DNA of 64,000 nt, taken from the NCBI RefSeq assembly GCF_026626335.1, contig NZ_JAPNTZ010000009.1, forward strand, positions 310,001 to 374,000. The letters run 5' to 3'. Made by a program: the position numbers and the translations under genes. The notes beneath the pieces are model-generated. The model was not told the origin of the DNA. It did no database searches and saw only the letters and a list, made by a program, of their open reading frames with translations. Below, in pieces: positions 17,610 through 25,340 of this stretch (position 1 is the stretch's first letter; every line of letters starts with the position of its first letter). The stretch comes from Paractinoplanes pyxinae (GTDB lineage: Bacteria; Actinomycetota; Actinomycetes; Mycobacteriales; Micromonosporaceae).

Positions 17610-18839
17610 CTACTCGACACTCAACCCGAGCCGTTCACATAAGGCAAGAATTCGGCGGCGATCACTGAATTTCCCGTGCTCGGCTAAGCTTCGAGCGGTC
17701 TCGCGGACTATCGGAGATGAGCGCGTTCTGAGTGGCGCGATACGCTCAGCGGACAAGAGCATCATAAGGGAATCGGAACTACGGCCGACCCGGGCCATAG
17801 CCTTGCCGAGATCCTGGTAGAAGCCGCCCTTCCAATTCATGGACTGGATCGCGTCTGGTGTGGTCTCGAGGGCAAGCCGGACCGCTCTATGTTCTTGCTC
17901 CCCGTCGGCGTACGCCGATATACGCCAAAATTTAACATTGGTGGGGCCGAAGTGCAGCGGTACGACGAGCTCGCCGGTCCTGCTGCGCAGTCCGGTCTCT
18001 CCTGTTAACTTCGCCACGCGCTCGGCCTCCCGAATTAGCTCCTCGGAATCTTCGCTCCGGCCTACGGCAATGTAGCCGTACGCCGTCGTGAGGAGGAGTT
18101 GTCCGTATGCTTCATAGCCTCCAAGACTATCGAGATGGTTTCCCGCCTCGGCCAAGTGATTAGCCGCCAGGGTTGCGCCTCTTGCATAAGTTCCGCAAGC
18201 GAAAGCGGCATAGGCGCGGTCGTGCCCGGCTATCGTCAGAAGAACAGGATCCTCCAACTGTTCTGCCGCACGCCTACATCGCTCCGCGGCAAGCCACGTC
18301 TCAGCCGGCCTCCCGATTGAGCGGAGAGTTAGCAGAGCCATGTGCGTAGCGCGCACTGTTAGCCTTAACGCCTCCTCGCGGTCGTTGGAATTTGCCATAG
18401 CATGCAATGCTCGAAGCACGCCTGGGAGGCGTTGGCCAAGACCGATATAGTCGCACTTGTCATGGAAGAGATTGATTAACAGCTCAGTCTCAGCGCGAAG
18501 ATGGTCAATCGGCGAAATGCTAGTGACCGGATCGTCGTCTAGGTCGGTTTCCACAAGCGCTTGAACGATGGCCTGCGAATATCCTTGTGCGCGCGCGGTG
18601 AGTGGGTCACTAGGCTGAGCAGGCTGCCCTGTCAGTTCCGCGATAGGAATCTCGAGCGCACGTGCGATCTCCGCTATGATGAATCGATTGTCAGCCGATC
18701 GTTCCCCGCGCTCAATCCGTGACCAGGTGGTGTGGGAAACCCCGGCCCGATCGGCAGCCTGCCGTATAGACCATCCGCGCACTTTCCGGCGCATTCGCAT
18801 TACGTCTCCAACACGCAGGTCCGGGGCCTTTATGCGCAT
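17610..18839 (-). CDS. XRE-family regulator with TPR-like C-terminal domain
   Basis: A 409-aa protein. Residues about 12-65 are a clear XRE helix-turn-helix (RGWSIRQAADRAGVSHTTWS, then RIERGERSADN). The long C-terminal part is helical, with repeats of the kind found in actinobacterial XRE-TPR regulators (RLPGVLRALHAMA, AERCRRAAEQLEDP). GAGAGG lies upstream of the ATG. These regulators are common on integrative elements and near development genes, but the target here is unknown. Codon use is less GC-biased than in the flanking regions, consistent with transfer. Confidence 0.9.
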   Translation of the reverse strand: MRIKAPDLRVGDVMRMRRKVRGWSIRQAADRAGVSHTTWSRIERGERSADNRFIIAEIARALEIPIAELTGQPAQPSDPLTARAQGYSQAIVQALVETDLDDDPVTSISPIDHLRAETELLINLFHDKCDYIGLGQRLPGVLRALHAMANSNDREEALRLTVRATHMALLTLRSIGRPAETWLAAERCRRAAEQLEDPVLLTIAGHDRAYAAFACGTYARGATLAANHLAEAGNHLDSLGGYEAYGQLLLTTAYGYIAVGRSEDSEELIREAERVAKLTGETGLRSRTGELVVPLHFGPTNVKFWRISAYADGEQEHRAVRLALETTPDAIQSMNWKGGFYQDLGKAMARVGRSSDSLMMLLSAERIAPLRTRSSPIVRETARSLAEHGKFSDRRRILALCERLGLSVE

Positions 18840-18893
18840 GCGCGGTTCCTCTCTGGTCAGGAGTAGGCGACTCCAGTGGAGAGCTCAGCGTAA

Positions 18894-19280
18894 TCATCCG
18901 CGTGCGTAGAGTGCCCCCGCCTGTCGTCGTCTATAGCGCATGCCAGCCAAAAGGACATGCTCAGCGACGTCATGGCCTTGGAAGTTGCCAGCAAGAGCTT
19001 GAGCAGTCACTGATTGGAACTCTGTGCATGCTGCATTGATCTGCCGCCGTCCGTGCGCGGTGGGCGTCTGCCCGTAAACCCACGTCAAGTAGCCTCTTGC
19101 GGTGGCCGAGCCTGGCGTCCTGTACATATCCCAACTCTCCGCTGAGGTTTCGTGGTGTACCTCGGCCCCACGTAGAGTGGCCCCGACGTCACGATGGTCC
19201 ACGCCGGAGATACCGAACCTCTGTGCGATCGCCTGTGGCAGGGACACCCCGGCGTTATCTCCGAGCCGGTGCCACAGCAC
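18894..19280 (-). CDS. Hypothetical protein, pair member 2
   Basis: A 128-aa ORF starting at GTG 19280, three bases after the stop of the gene at 19284-19499, so the two are probably cotranscribed. It contains PQAIAQRFGISGVDHRDVGA and a Tyr/Trp-rich middle (SWDMYRTPGSATARGYLTWV). No family or motif is recognised. It lies upstream of the XRE gene and may be part of the same element cargo. Confidence 0.5.
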   Translation of the reverse strand: MLWHRLGDNAGVSLPQAIAQRFGISGVDHRDVGATLRGAEVHHETSAESWDMYRTPGSATARGYLTWVYGQTPTAHGRRQINAACTEFQSVTAQALAGNFQGHDVAEHVLLAGMRYRRRQAGALYARG

Positions 19281-19283
19281 GTC

Positions 19284-19499
19284 CTAGTTACCTGGGTCGG
19301 GCTCGAGGAAGCGGTCGCAAGTTTCGACGTCGGATTCAGTTGCGACGACCAGGGCTTTGACTGCGGTCTGGGCGTCCTCTCCGCCCAAGATTACGAGATG
19401 CGGCGCACTCGGATATTGGATGGCAAACCACCGATAGGCTGACGGATCTCTTTGCGCGGTGTGCGTCGCACTCATCTCATCTGCCACGGAGAAACGCAT
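19284..19499 (-). CDS. Hypothetical protein, pair member 1
   Basis: A 71-aa ORF with the mixed strand/helix pattern YRWFAIQYPSAPHLVILGGE followed by DAQTAVKALVVATES. The start may be the ATG at 19499 or the internal ATG at 19475; neither has a strong ribosome binding site. The family is not recognised. Its stop is directly followed by the next gene, which supports a two-gene unit. Confidence 0.48.
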   Translation of the reverse strand: MRFSVADEMSATHTAQRDPSAYRWFAIQYPSAPHLVILGGEDAQTAVKALVVATESDVETCDRFLEPDPGN

Positions 19500-19636
19500 G
19501 CCCCGCTCGCTGGGCAGTGACGGTGCGCTGTGGGCGTGTCCGAACGAGTACTACATCGCCGCTCGGTGTGCGTTGCACCGTCGCCGGCATTTGACCGGGG
19601 GGGGGTATTCTGCGCTTGCGGTCGAAGAGAGATCGG

Positions 19637-20164
19637 TCAAAGAGCACCGATCGTGGCTTCGATTGCAGTCGCGATCTGTTCTGCGGCCATTTCCTCAGAG
19701 TTGAACGCGTGGTCGGCCGGGATCGCTGGTAGCAGGTCGCGGAAACGGCGGTGCGCGGCGTGATGAAAATCTGGCTCGCGTGACAGCCCGCGACTTGGGT
19801 CAGCCTGCGCACGCGCGAACGTGACCGCTACCGTTGCGTCGATGACAGCCCATAGCGCTACTGCATCGTCCGGAAGGGCGCAGGTGAGGGCCGCCTGTTC
19901 TTCTTCGGTGTAAATCGGTCCGACGACCACGACGTAGTCGACCCCCGAGCGCATCCATTGGCCGACGAGTGCGCCATGAGCCTCGTGGGCGGCGAACCAC
20001 AGTCCGGCCTGGGCAGCGCCGGGCGTCGATACCATCGCCGCGACATCATCGACATCTGCAACGACGACGGTCTTGCCGCGATCGGTCAAGCGTTTGGCCA
20101 GCGCGTCGGCGACGGTGTTCTTGCCGGCGGCGATCGGGCCTGTGAGGACTACCAGTAGAGGCAT
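19637..20164 (-). CDS. P-loop nucleotide kinase-like protein
   Basis: A 175-aa protein starting MPLLVVLTGPIAAGKNTVAD. The Walker A motif GPIAAGKNT has Asn in place of the usual Ser/Thr after Lys, followed by Thr. VVVADVDDVAAM and a later YVVVVGPIYTEEEQAA fit the fold of shikimate/gluconate-kinase-like or AAA_33 proteins that phosphorylate small molecules or RNA ends. The upstream ATG at 20200 would add 12 unlikely residues. Substrate is unknown. It lies between the hypothetical pair and the AlpA-like gene on one strand. Confidence 0.8.
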   Translation of the reverse strand: MPLLVVLTGPIAAGKNTVADALAKRLTDRGKTVVVADVDDVAAMVSTPGAAQAGLWFAAHEAHGALVGQWMRSGVDYVVVVGPIYTEEEQAALTCALPDDAVALWAVIDATVAVTFARAQADPSRGLSREPDFHHAAHRRFRDLLPAIPADHAFNSEEMAAEQIATAIEATIGAL

Positions 20165-20416
20165 CGTCCAAATCTGCCTGACTACCGGCACGACCGCCAA
20201 TTCCCGGGCGCTGCAGGATTATCTCGCCTGTCCCTCCTCGGCCCATCGACATCCGGATCTGCCGCCGATAATGCGCGTTTGTCTTGGCTGGGACCCTATT
20301 GACGTAATGCGTGGTGCACTATGAGTTCCAGTTTCAGGGTTCCACGGGGGCGCCGCCCGTCGTCGGCGAGGCCCGCCATCACGCCGCGTGCGGCTGCCGA
20401 CCGGTGTTCGCCGGCG

Positions 20417-20620
20417 TCAGCTGTCGAGGTCGTCCTGGTGCGGGCGGCGTGATTTGATCCATGTCTCGACGTCCTCGGCGCGCCAAACCTTGCCGGCCTG
20501 TAGCTCGGCCACCGGTGTCGGGAAGTCGGCGCGTTGGGTGAGCTGGTAGGTGCGCTGGCGGGAGATCCCGCCGAGGCGTACCCGGATCTCGTGGGCGCCC
20601 ATGAGGTTCAGCTTCGCCAT
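20417..20620 (-). CDS. AlpA/excisionase-type DNA-binding protein
   Basis: A 67-aa protein with a MerR-like winged helix: LMGAHEIRVRLGGISRQRTY, then PTPVAELQAGKVWRAEDVET and WIKSRR. This is the helix-turn-helix 17 family used as excisionase or AlpA activator by actinobacterial integrative elements. It lies about 100 bp left of the tRNA-Arg att repeat. The integrase on the other side of that repeat is truncated, so it is unclear which recombinase it served. A TTGTCGTA half-site lies about 18 bp upstream of the start. Confidence 0.85.
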   Translation of the reverse strand: MAKLNLMGAHEIRVRLGGISRQRTYQLTQRADFPTPVAELQAGKVWRAEDVETWIKSRRPHQDDLDS

Positions 20621-20721
20621 GCGAGTGACTATAGACCTACGACAAGCTGTGTCCCGCGACGCGCGGGCAGTTAGCGGGCGTGGTCAGTGCACCGTCTCGA
20701 TGAGAGCGTGCGGGACCGAGC

Positions 20722-20764
20722 CTACGGATCAGAAGGTTAGGGGTTCGAGTCCCTTCGGGCGCAC
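20722..20764 (+). repeat. att copy 1: 3' part of tRNA-Arg(ACG)
   Basis: The 43 bp run from the anticodon loop (CTACGGA, anticodon ACG) through the TTCGAGT T-loop to the acceptor end CGGGCGCAC. The 5' half of the tRNA is absent. The same 43 bp occur exactly at 32061-32103. This is the usual trace of tyrosine-recombinase integration into a tRNA gene. Confidence 0.88.
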
Positions 20765-20771
20765 AGCAATT

Positions 20772-20811
20772 CGAGAGGCCTCAACTGCGGAAACGCGGTT
20801 CGGGCCTCTCG
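20772..20811. terminator. Long hairpin with GAAA tetraloop between att and integrase
   Basis: Arms CGAGAGGCC and GGCCTCTCG enclose a second stem AACTGCG-GAAA-CGCGGTT. A matching hairpin with compensating base changes lies at 32113-32148 in the same position. It probably terminates the integrase transcript, but it may also act in recombination. Confidence 0.7.
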
Positions 20812-20865
20812 CGTTTCCAGCCCTTTGTGGAGGTTGGGTGGCGTGTGGGTGGCACATGGGTGTCG

Positions 20866-21969
20866 TCACTTTCCGCGACGATACGGGTGTTTACGGGCTC
20901 GTGACCTGCGACGTCGGCTCTTCTGACCGGGCTTATCCGCTGGGGTGGTTTGTTTTTCGGCGCGCCCCGTCGGCCGGTTCTTCGCCGCTTTCTGTTTGAT
21001 CCGTTGGCGTGTGTGGCGGTCGGCGGCCAGCACCAGGGCGGCGGTGGCGTCGGCGCAGCGGCGTTGCGCGTCGGGCAGGACGCTGGTGTAGGTGTCGGCG
21101 GTGACCACGATGCTGGAGTGCCCGAGCAGGTCCTGCAGGGTCTTGAGGTCGGCGCCGGCCTCGTGGGCGAGCGACGCGGCGCCGTGCCGCAGGTCGTGTA
21201 GCCGCACCGGGGGCAGCCCGGCCCGGTCGGTGAGTTTGCGGAACCGGGTGGTGGCGTAGTTCGGGTTGATCGGCTGGCCGTCCTTGCGAGTGAATACATA
21301 TCCGGAGTCGTTCCACTGGGCTTTAGTGGCGTGCCGGCGGTCGCGGCGCTGGAGTTGCCGGCGGCGGTGCTCGCGCAGGATCGCCACGGTGTGTTTGTCC
21401 AGGGCGACGGCCCGCCGGCCGGCGGCGGTCTTCGGGTCGCCCTCGACGACCTCGTGGCCGGCGGTGGTGCGCTGCCGCTCGACGAACAGCAGCCCGCGGT
21501 CGAGGTCGACGGCCGCCCAGCGCAGGCCGCAGAGCTCGCCGCGGCGGAGCCCGCGCAGGGCGGCGAGCCACCAGAACGCGAACAGCGAGTCCTCGACCAC
21601 CCCGCCCAGGAAGGTGGAGAGCTGCTGGGCGGTCCACACCGCGACCGGCGGGTGCTCGCCGGTCAGCTTCCACTGCTCGACCCGCCCGTCGGTCCAGACC
21701 TGGGCGTGCGGTTTGCGGTAGCCCGCGATCTCGATGTGCCGGGCCGGGTTGGACTCGATCAGTTCTTCCCGCACGGCGAGGTTCAACGCTGCCCGCAGGG
21801 TGGTGCGTAGGTGGTTGAGCGCTGACGCAGACTGGGGCAGGCCTTTGGCGTTGGTGGTCTGGGCGATCTTGGCGAATACCGCCCGCAGCAGCGGGCCGTC
21901 GAGTTCGGTGAGCCGGTAGGTGCCGAGGCGGGGGATGAGGATCAGTTCACCGACGGGGAAGCGGGGCAA
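20866..21969 (-). pseudogene. Tyrosine site-specific integrase, N-terminally truncated
   Basis: The remaining 367 residues include part of the SAM-like core-binding domain and the whole catalytic domain. Arg I is in ALRGLRRGELCG, the HxxR is HDLRHG, and the C-terminal LGHSSIVVTADTYT supplies the His and nucleophile Tyr. The DNA-binding N-terminus is missing: the ORF begins abruptly at a TTG next to an unrelated receiver-domain fragment. A long basic tail ends near the hairpin and att copy 1. Catalysis might survive, but arm-site binding is probably lost. It is closely related to the remnant at 32205-32855. Confidence 0.9.
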
Positions 21970-21999
21970 CTGACCGCGGCGTCACTGTCACCATCGCCA

Positions 22000-22272
22000 C
22001 CACCGGGGCCGCTGCCCGCCGTACCCCTCTGCCTCACCCTGTGCGACCTCGCTCTGGACGCCGACAACGACGGCTACACCATCGCCCGCCGGCTACACCG
22101 CAGCCGCATCCACCGCCACGCCCGCCTGATCGCCGTCCCCGGATTCGCCGCGGAAACCGACCTCACCCGCAGCCGTGCCGCCGGCTTCGACGCCCACCTA
22201 CCCAAACCCCTCGACCTCGACCAACTTTCTCGCCACCTGGACGCACAGCTGGGGACACGGCCCTGGCCGCCG
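22000..22272 (+). pseudogene. Response-regulator receiver fragment
   Basis: The plus strand encodes LCDLALDADNDGYTIARRLH, then RLIAVPGFAAETDLTRSRAA and GFDAHLPKPLDLDQLSRHL. This is the second half of a receiver domain, with the phospho-acceptor Asp in CDLAL and the conserved Lys in PKP. The usual Thr/Ser switch position reads Pro. Receivers of this type are often attached to hybrid histidine kinases. Both ends are cut, one by the integrase and one by att copy 2. Confidence 0.7.
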
Positions 22273-22277
22273 GAAAG

Positions 22278-22319
22278 TTACGGATCAGAACGTTAGGGGT
22301 CGAGTCCCTTCGAATGCAC
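22278..22319 (+). repeat. att copy 2: degenerate tRNA-Arg(ACG) 3' part
   Basis: The stretch TACGGATCAGAACGTTAGGG then TCGAGTCCCTTCGAATGCAC matches att copies 1 and 3 except for a few substitutions and one missing T in the T-loop. It has no integrase beside it. Confidence 0.65.
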
Positions 22320-22351
22320 AGATCCACATGACTCCGGACAGGGCGGCGGGG

Positions 22352-22981
22352 CTAGTCCGCGGTGCGGAGTTCGGCGTAGGCGACGATGTTGTCGATGTAG
22401 TGGCCGGTGCGGTTGTCGAAGTCGCCGCCGCAGGTGATCAGGCGCAGGCCGGCGTGGTCGATGGTGCCGTAGACCGCGTCGGCCGGGAACTTGTTCTTGG
22501 CGTAGCGGTCGACCCGGGTGACGGCAAAGACGGCGGTGACGCCGTCCTGCCGGGTGACGTCGATCTGATCGCCGGCGCGCAACGTGGACAGGCGGGCGAA
22601 CGTGCCGTCGGCGCCCTGGTAGTCGACGTGGCCGGCGAGCACGGCCGGACCGAGCGAGCCGGGGGTGGGCGCTCTGGTGTACCAGCCGACGGTGCGGGCG
22701 TCGGTCGGCACCTGCATAGAGCCGTCGGGGTTCTGGCCGAGACCGATCACCGCCTCGTCGACGCTGAGCGCCGGAATCCGCACCCGGGTCGGGAAGGAGG
22801 TGGGCAGAAGCGTCCCCCGGGTGAGAACGTCGCTGCCGGACCGGGTGGGCGCGGCGGGGTGGGCGACAGGCGGCGGTGCACTTCGAGGTGATTCGGCCGC
22901 GGGCTGGTCGTGCCGGCCGACGGCAATCGCTACCGCACCGGCGATCGCCAGAACCGCAGCGACGGAGCGGGCTCGCTTCAT
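22352..22981 (-). CDS. Class F-type sortase
   Basis: A 209-aa protein with an N-terminal signal/anchor helix (SVAAVLAIAGAVAIAVG) and a sortase fold. The catalytic His is in LAGHVDYQG, the catalytic Cys in LITCGGDFD, and NRTGHY supplies the likely Arg region. Sortases cleave and transpeptidate sorting signals of cell-surface proteins at the membrane. Its start codon shares ATGA with the original stop of the CHRD gene (see next feature), so the two were translationally coupled. The obvious candidate substrate is that CHRD protein. It is the last gene of the sigma-factor operon. Confidence 0.9.
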   Translation of the reverse strand: MKRARSVAAVLAIAGAVAIAVGRHDQPAAESPRSAPPPVAHPAAPTRSGSDVLTRGTLLPTSFPTRVRIPALSVDEAVIGLGQNPDGSMQVPTDARTVGWYTRAPTPGSLGPAVLAGHVDYQGADGTFARLSTLRAGDQIDVTRQDGVTAVFAVTRVDRYAKNKFPADAVYGTIDHAGLRLITCGGDFDNRTGHYIDNIVAYAELRTAD

Positions 22982-23780
22982 CGCTGGGCGCGGCTCAGCA
23001 CGTACGTGCGACGACGGGCGAATACGAGAAGGCCGAGCGCCGCGAGTAGCGCGAGTCCGCCGGTGCCGTACCAGACGGCGGCTTGGTTCCGGGTGGTGCC
23101 GTCGCCGGTGGCGACGCCGCCGACCGGCACCGAGCCTGCGGGGCGCCGGAGACCATGCCGCAGGTGGCGGGGTCGGTGGCCTCCTCGGGGATGCCGCTGA
23201 GTCCGGCCGACTGGGCCAGCGTGGATTCGCCGAGGCCGTCGAGGTCGTACTTGTTGTTGCCGTTGGCGTCGACGCCGTGCTGGACGATGTGCAGGTCCTT
23301 GAGGTGTTCGATGGTGCCCTTCGGCAGGTCGGCGGACGCGATGGTCCGGTCGTACGCCAGGTTGCCTTTTGCGTCGGCGGTGGGCATGCGGTCGACGGCG
23401 AGGCCGCTGGCCTTGGCCGTGTCGCCCTTGGTGGTCAGCGCGACGAAGATGTCGCCGTAGGAGGGCATGCCTTCCTCAGTGCTGACGTAGCCGTTGCCGT
23501 TGGTGTCGGCCGACATGTCGGGGCAGTGGAAGTCCATCCCGGTGGCCGAGCCGTGCAGGTGCTGGGCGTGCGGCGAGTTCGGCACCAGGCCGGCCGAGCG
23601 GATGCTGATCTTCAGGTCGCCGTTGTTGAGGGCGGTCAGCGTGGCGTTACCGCTCGCCCCGGTGTTGTTGAGCTCGAGCAGCTTGACGTGCACGCTCTCG
23701 TCGGCCAGGGCCGCGGTCGGGGTGGCCAGCACCATGGCGGCCACGGCGGAAACGGCGAACAGCGTTCGGCGAAACTTCAT
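22978..23780 (-). CDS. CHRD-domain surface protein, C-terminus frameshifted
   Basis: An exported protein with a signal peptide ending ATPTAALADE. Its CHRD-like domain begins VHVKLLELNNTGASGNATLT and includes HAQHLHG. In the present frame the protein ends at 22995 with a meaningless Ser/Pro/Ala tail. If one base is restored at about 23138 (SGAPQA becomes SGAPAG), the frame continues as GSVPVGGVATGDGTTRNQ, a membrane helix (GTGGLALLAALGLLVFA) and a basic tail (RRRTYVLSRAQR). It then stops at 22978-22980, overlapping the sortase ATG as ATGA. That tail looks like a membrane anchor or sorting signal. The shift is either a real mutation or a sequencing error. Confidence 0.85.
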
Positions 23781-23801
23781 GGGTTGCCTTTCGGGGGGCG
23801 G

Positions 23802-25298
23802 TCAGCGAGCGGAGGCAAACAAGTTCACGAGCTGCTTCTGTACGGGTAGTGCCTGCTTCCAATCCGCGTCGGCGGTCGTCCAGCGCAGCAGGTAGGAGCG
23901 GTCGTTCGACGTGGCGATCAGGATCCGCCGTTCGTGCAGCGTGGTGTCCGAGTCGGGGCGCCAGGTGTACTCCCAGTCGGCGCCGCCGCGCTGGAGCAGC
24001 AGGACGCCCATGCTGATCCGCGCGTATCCGGGCAGACCGCCGTCCTTCTCGCGGGCCTGCCAGTAGGCGAGGGGCTGCTGGGTCCGCACCGGCGACTGGG
24101 TCACCTTGAACGCCCGCCGTCCGGCCGGGTCCCCGAAGCAGACGTCGTTGCCGCTGGTGGAGCGCTGCCAGCCGGCGGGTACGGCCAAGGTGAACCCGGC
24201 CGGGTCGCGGGTCCAGATCCACCGGGCGGGCAGGTCGGTCGGCACGTTGGTGCTCGCGGCGGTGATGGGCCGGCGGTCGGCGCCGAGGCCGCACAGGTCG
24301 CCGGGCCGGTAGATGTGCGTCGGAGCGGGGGCGGCCGATTCCAGGGCGGCGGGCGTCGCCTGATGTGATCGGGCGGCGTAGGCGCCGCCACCGGTGATCA
24401 ACAGCGCCAGCGAGAGGCCGGTGACCAGAGCGACCCGCGGGCGGCGTCGTCGTGCGGTAACGGTGGCGATGCCCCGGGCGACCGGAGCGAAGGGCCGGCC
24501 GTTGCGGTGGCCGGCAATCGTCTCCAGCCAGGCGGTTGTCTGCTCGGCATCCGGGCGGCGCTGCGGGTTCTTGTCGAGTAGGGCCAACAGCAGGGGCGTC
24601 AGAGCGCCGGCCCGGCGTGGCGGGTCAGGGTTGTCGTTCAGCAAGGCCTGGATGGACGCCTCGACGTTGTCGCGGGCGAACGGGGGTCGTCCCTCGACCG
24701 CGGTGTAGAGGGTGGCTCCCAGCGACCACAGGTCGGCCGGGGCGCCGGTCTCGGCCGAGCGCAGCCGTTCCGGGGCGACATAGTGTGGCGAGCCCAGCAG
24801 CGGATCGGGCGCGCCGGATTCCCGGTCGCCAATGATGGCCAGGCCGAAATCCGTGAGCACGACCCGGCCGTCGGCGCCGAGCAGGACGTTGCCCGGTTTG
24901 ACGTCGCGGTGCAGTACTCCGCCGGCATGTGCGCTGCGCAGGGCGGAGAGCACACGAAGGCCGAGTCGGGCGACCTCTCGGAGGGCGAGCGGCCCGTCGG
25001 CTCGGATCACTTCCTGCAGCGAGCGACCGTTGATGTACTCCATGACCAGCCAGGAGTGGTCCTGCTGCCAGACGACGTCATGGACGGTGATGACGCCGGG
25101 GTGGTCCAGGCGGGCGGCCGCGCGGGCTTCGCGCATGGTCTGGGTGGCCAGCAGGGCGGTGGAGGCAACGGTGATCTCTTTGACCGCTACTACCCGTTGG
25201 AGCAGTTCGTCTTGTGCTCGCCAGACCCGGCCCATGCCACCCGAGCCGATCAGCTCGAGCAGGCGGTAGCGGCCGCCTACCACCTGTTGTGTTGTCAT
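23802..25298 (-). CDS. Receptor-type Ser/Thr protein kinase
   Basis: A 498-aa Hanks-type kinase. The Gly loop is IGSGGMGRVWRA, the lysine is in VAVKEI, the catalytic loop is HRDVKPGNVLL, the Mg loop is DFGLAI, and the APE motif is VAPERL. One membrane helix at about residues 310-330 (ALVTGLSLALLITGGGAYAA) separates it from an extracellular domain of about 165 residues with no PASTA repeats. That domain (WIWTRDPAGFTLAVPAGWQR) resembles the sensor domains of other actinobacterial kinases. It lies inside the sigma/anti-sigma operon, so envelope signals may be relayed by phosphorylation, which is inference. Confidence 0.95.
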   Translation of the reverse strand: MTTQQVVGGRYRLLELIGSGGMGRVWRAQDELLQRVVAVKEITVASTALLATQTMREARAAARLDHPGVITVHDVVWQQDHSWLVMEYINGRSLQEVIRADGPLALREVARLGLRVLSALRSAHAGGVLHRDVKPGNVLLGADGRVVLTDFGLAIIGDRESGAPDPLLGSPHYVAPERLRSAETGAPADLWSLGATLYTAVEGRPPFARDNVEASIQALLNDNPDPPRRAGALTPLLLALLDKNPQRRPDAEQTTAWLETIAGHRNGRPFAPVARGIATVTARRRRPRVALVTGLSLALLITGGGAYAARSHQATPAALESAAPAPTHIYRPGDLCGLGADRRPITAASTNVPTDLPARWIWTRDPAGFTLAVPAGWQRSTSGNDVCFGDPAGRRAFKVTQSPVRTQQPLAYWQAREKDGGLPGYARISMGVLLLQRGGADWEYTWRPDSDTTLHERRILIATSNDRSYLLRWTTADADWKQALPVQKQLVNLFASAR

Positions 25299-25340
25299 GA
25301 CCGGGATTCGGAGCCGATCATGGTGCGGATGGGCCGGGAT

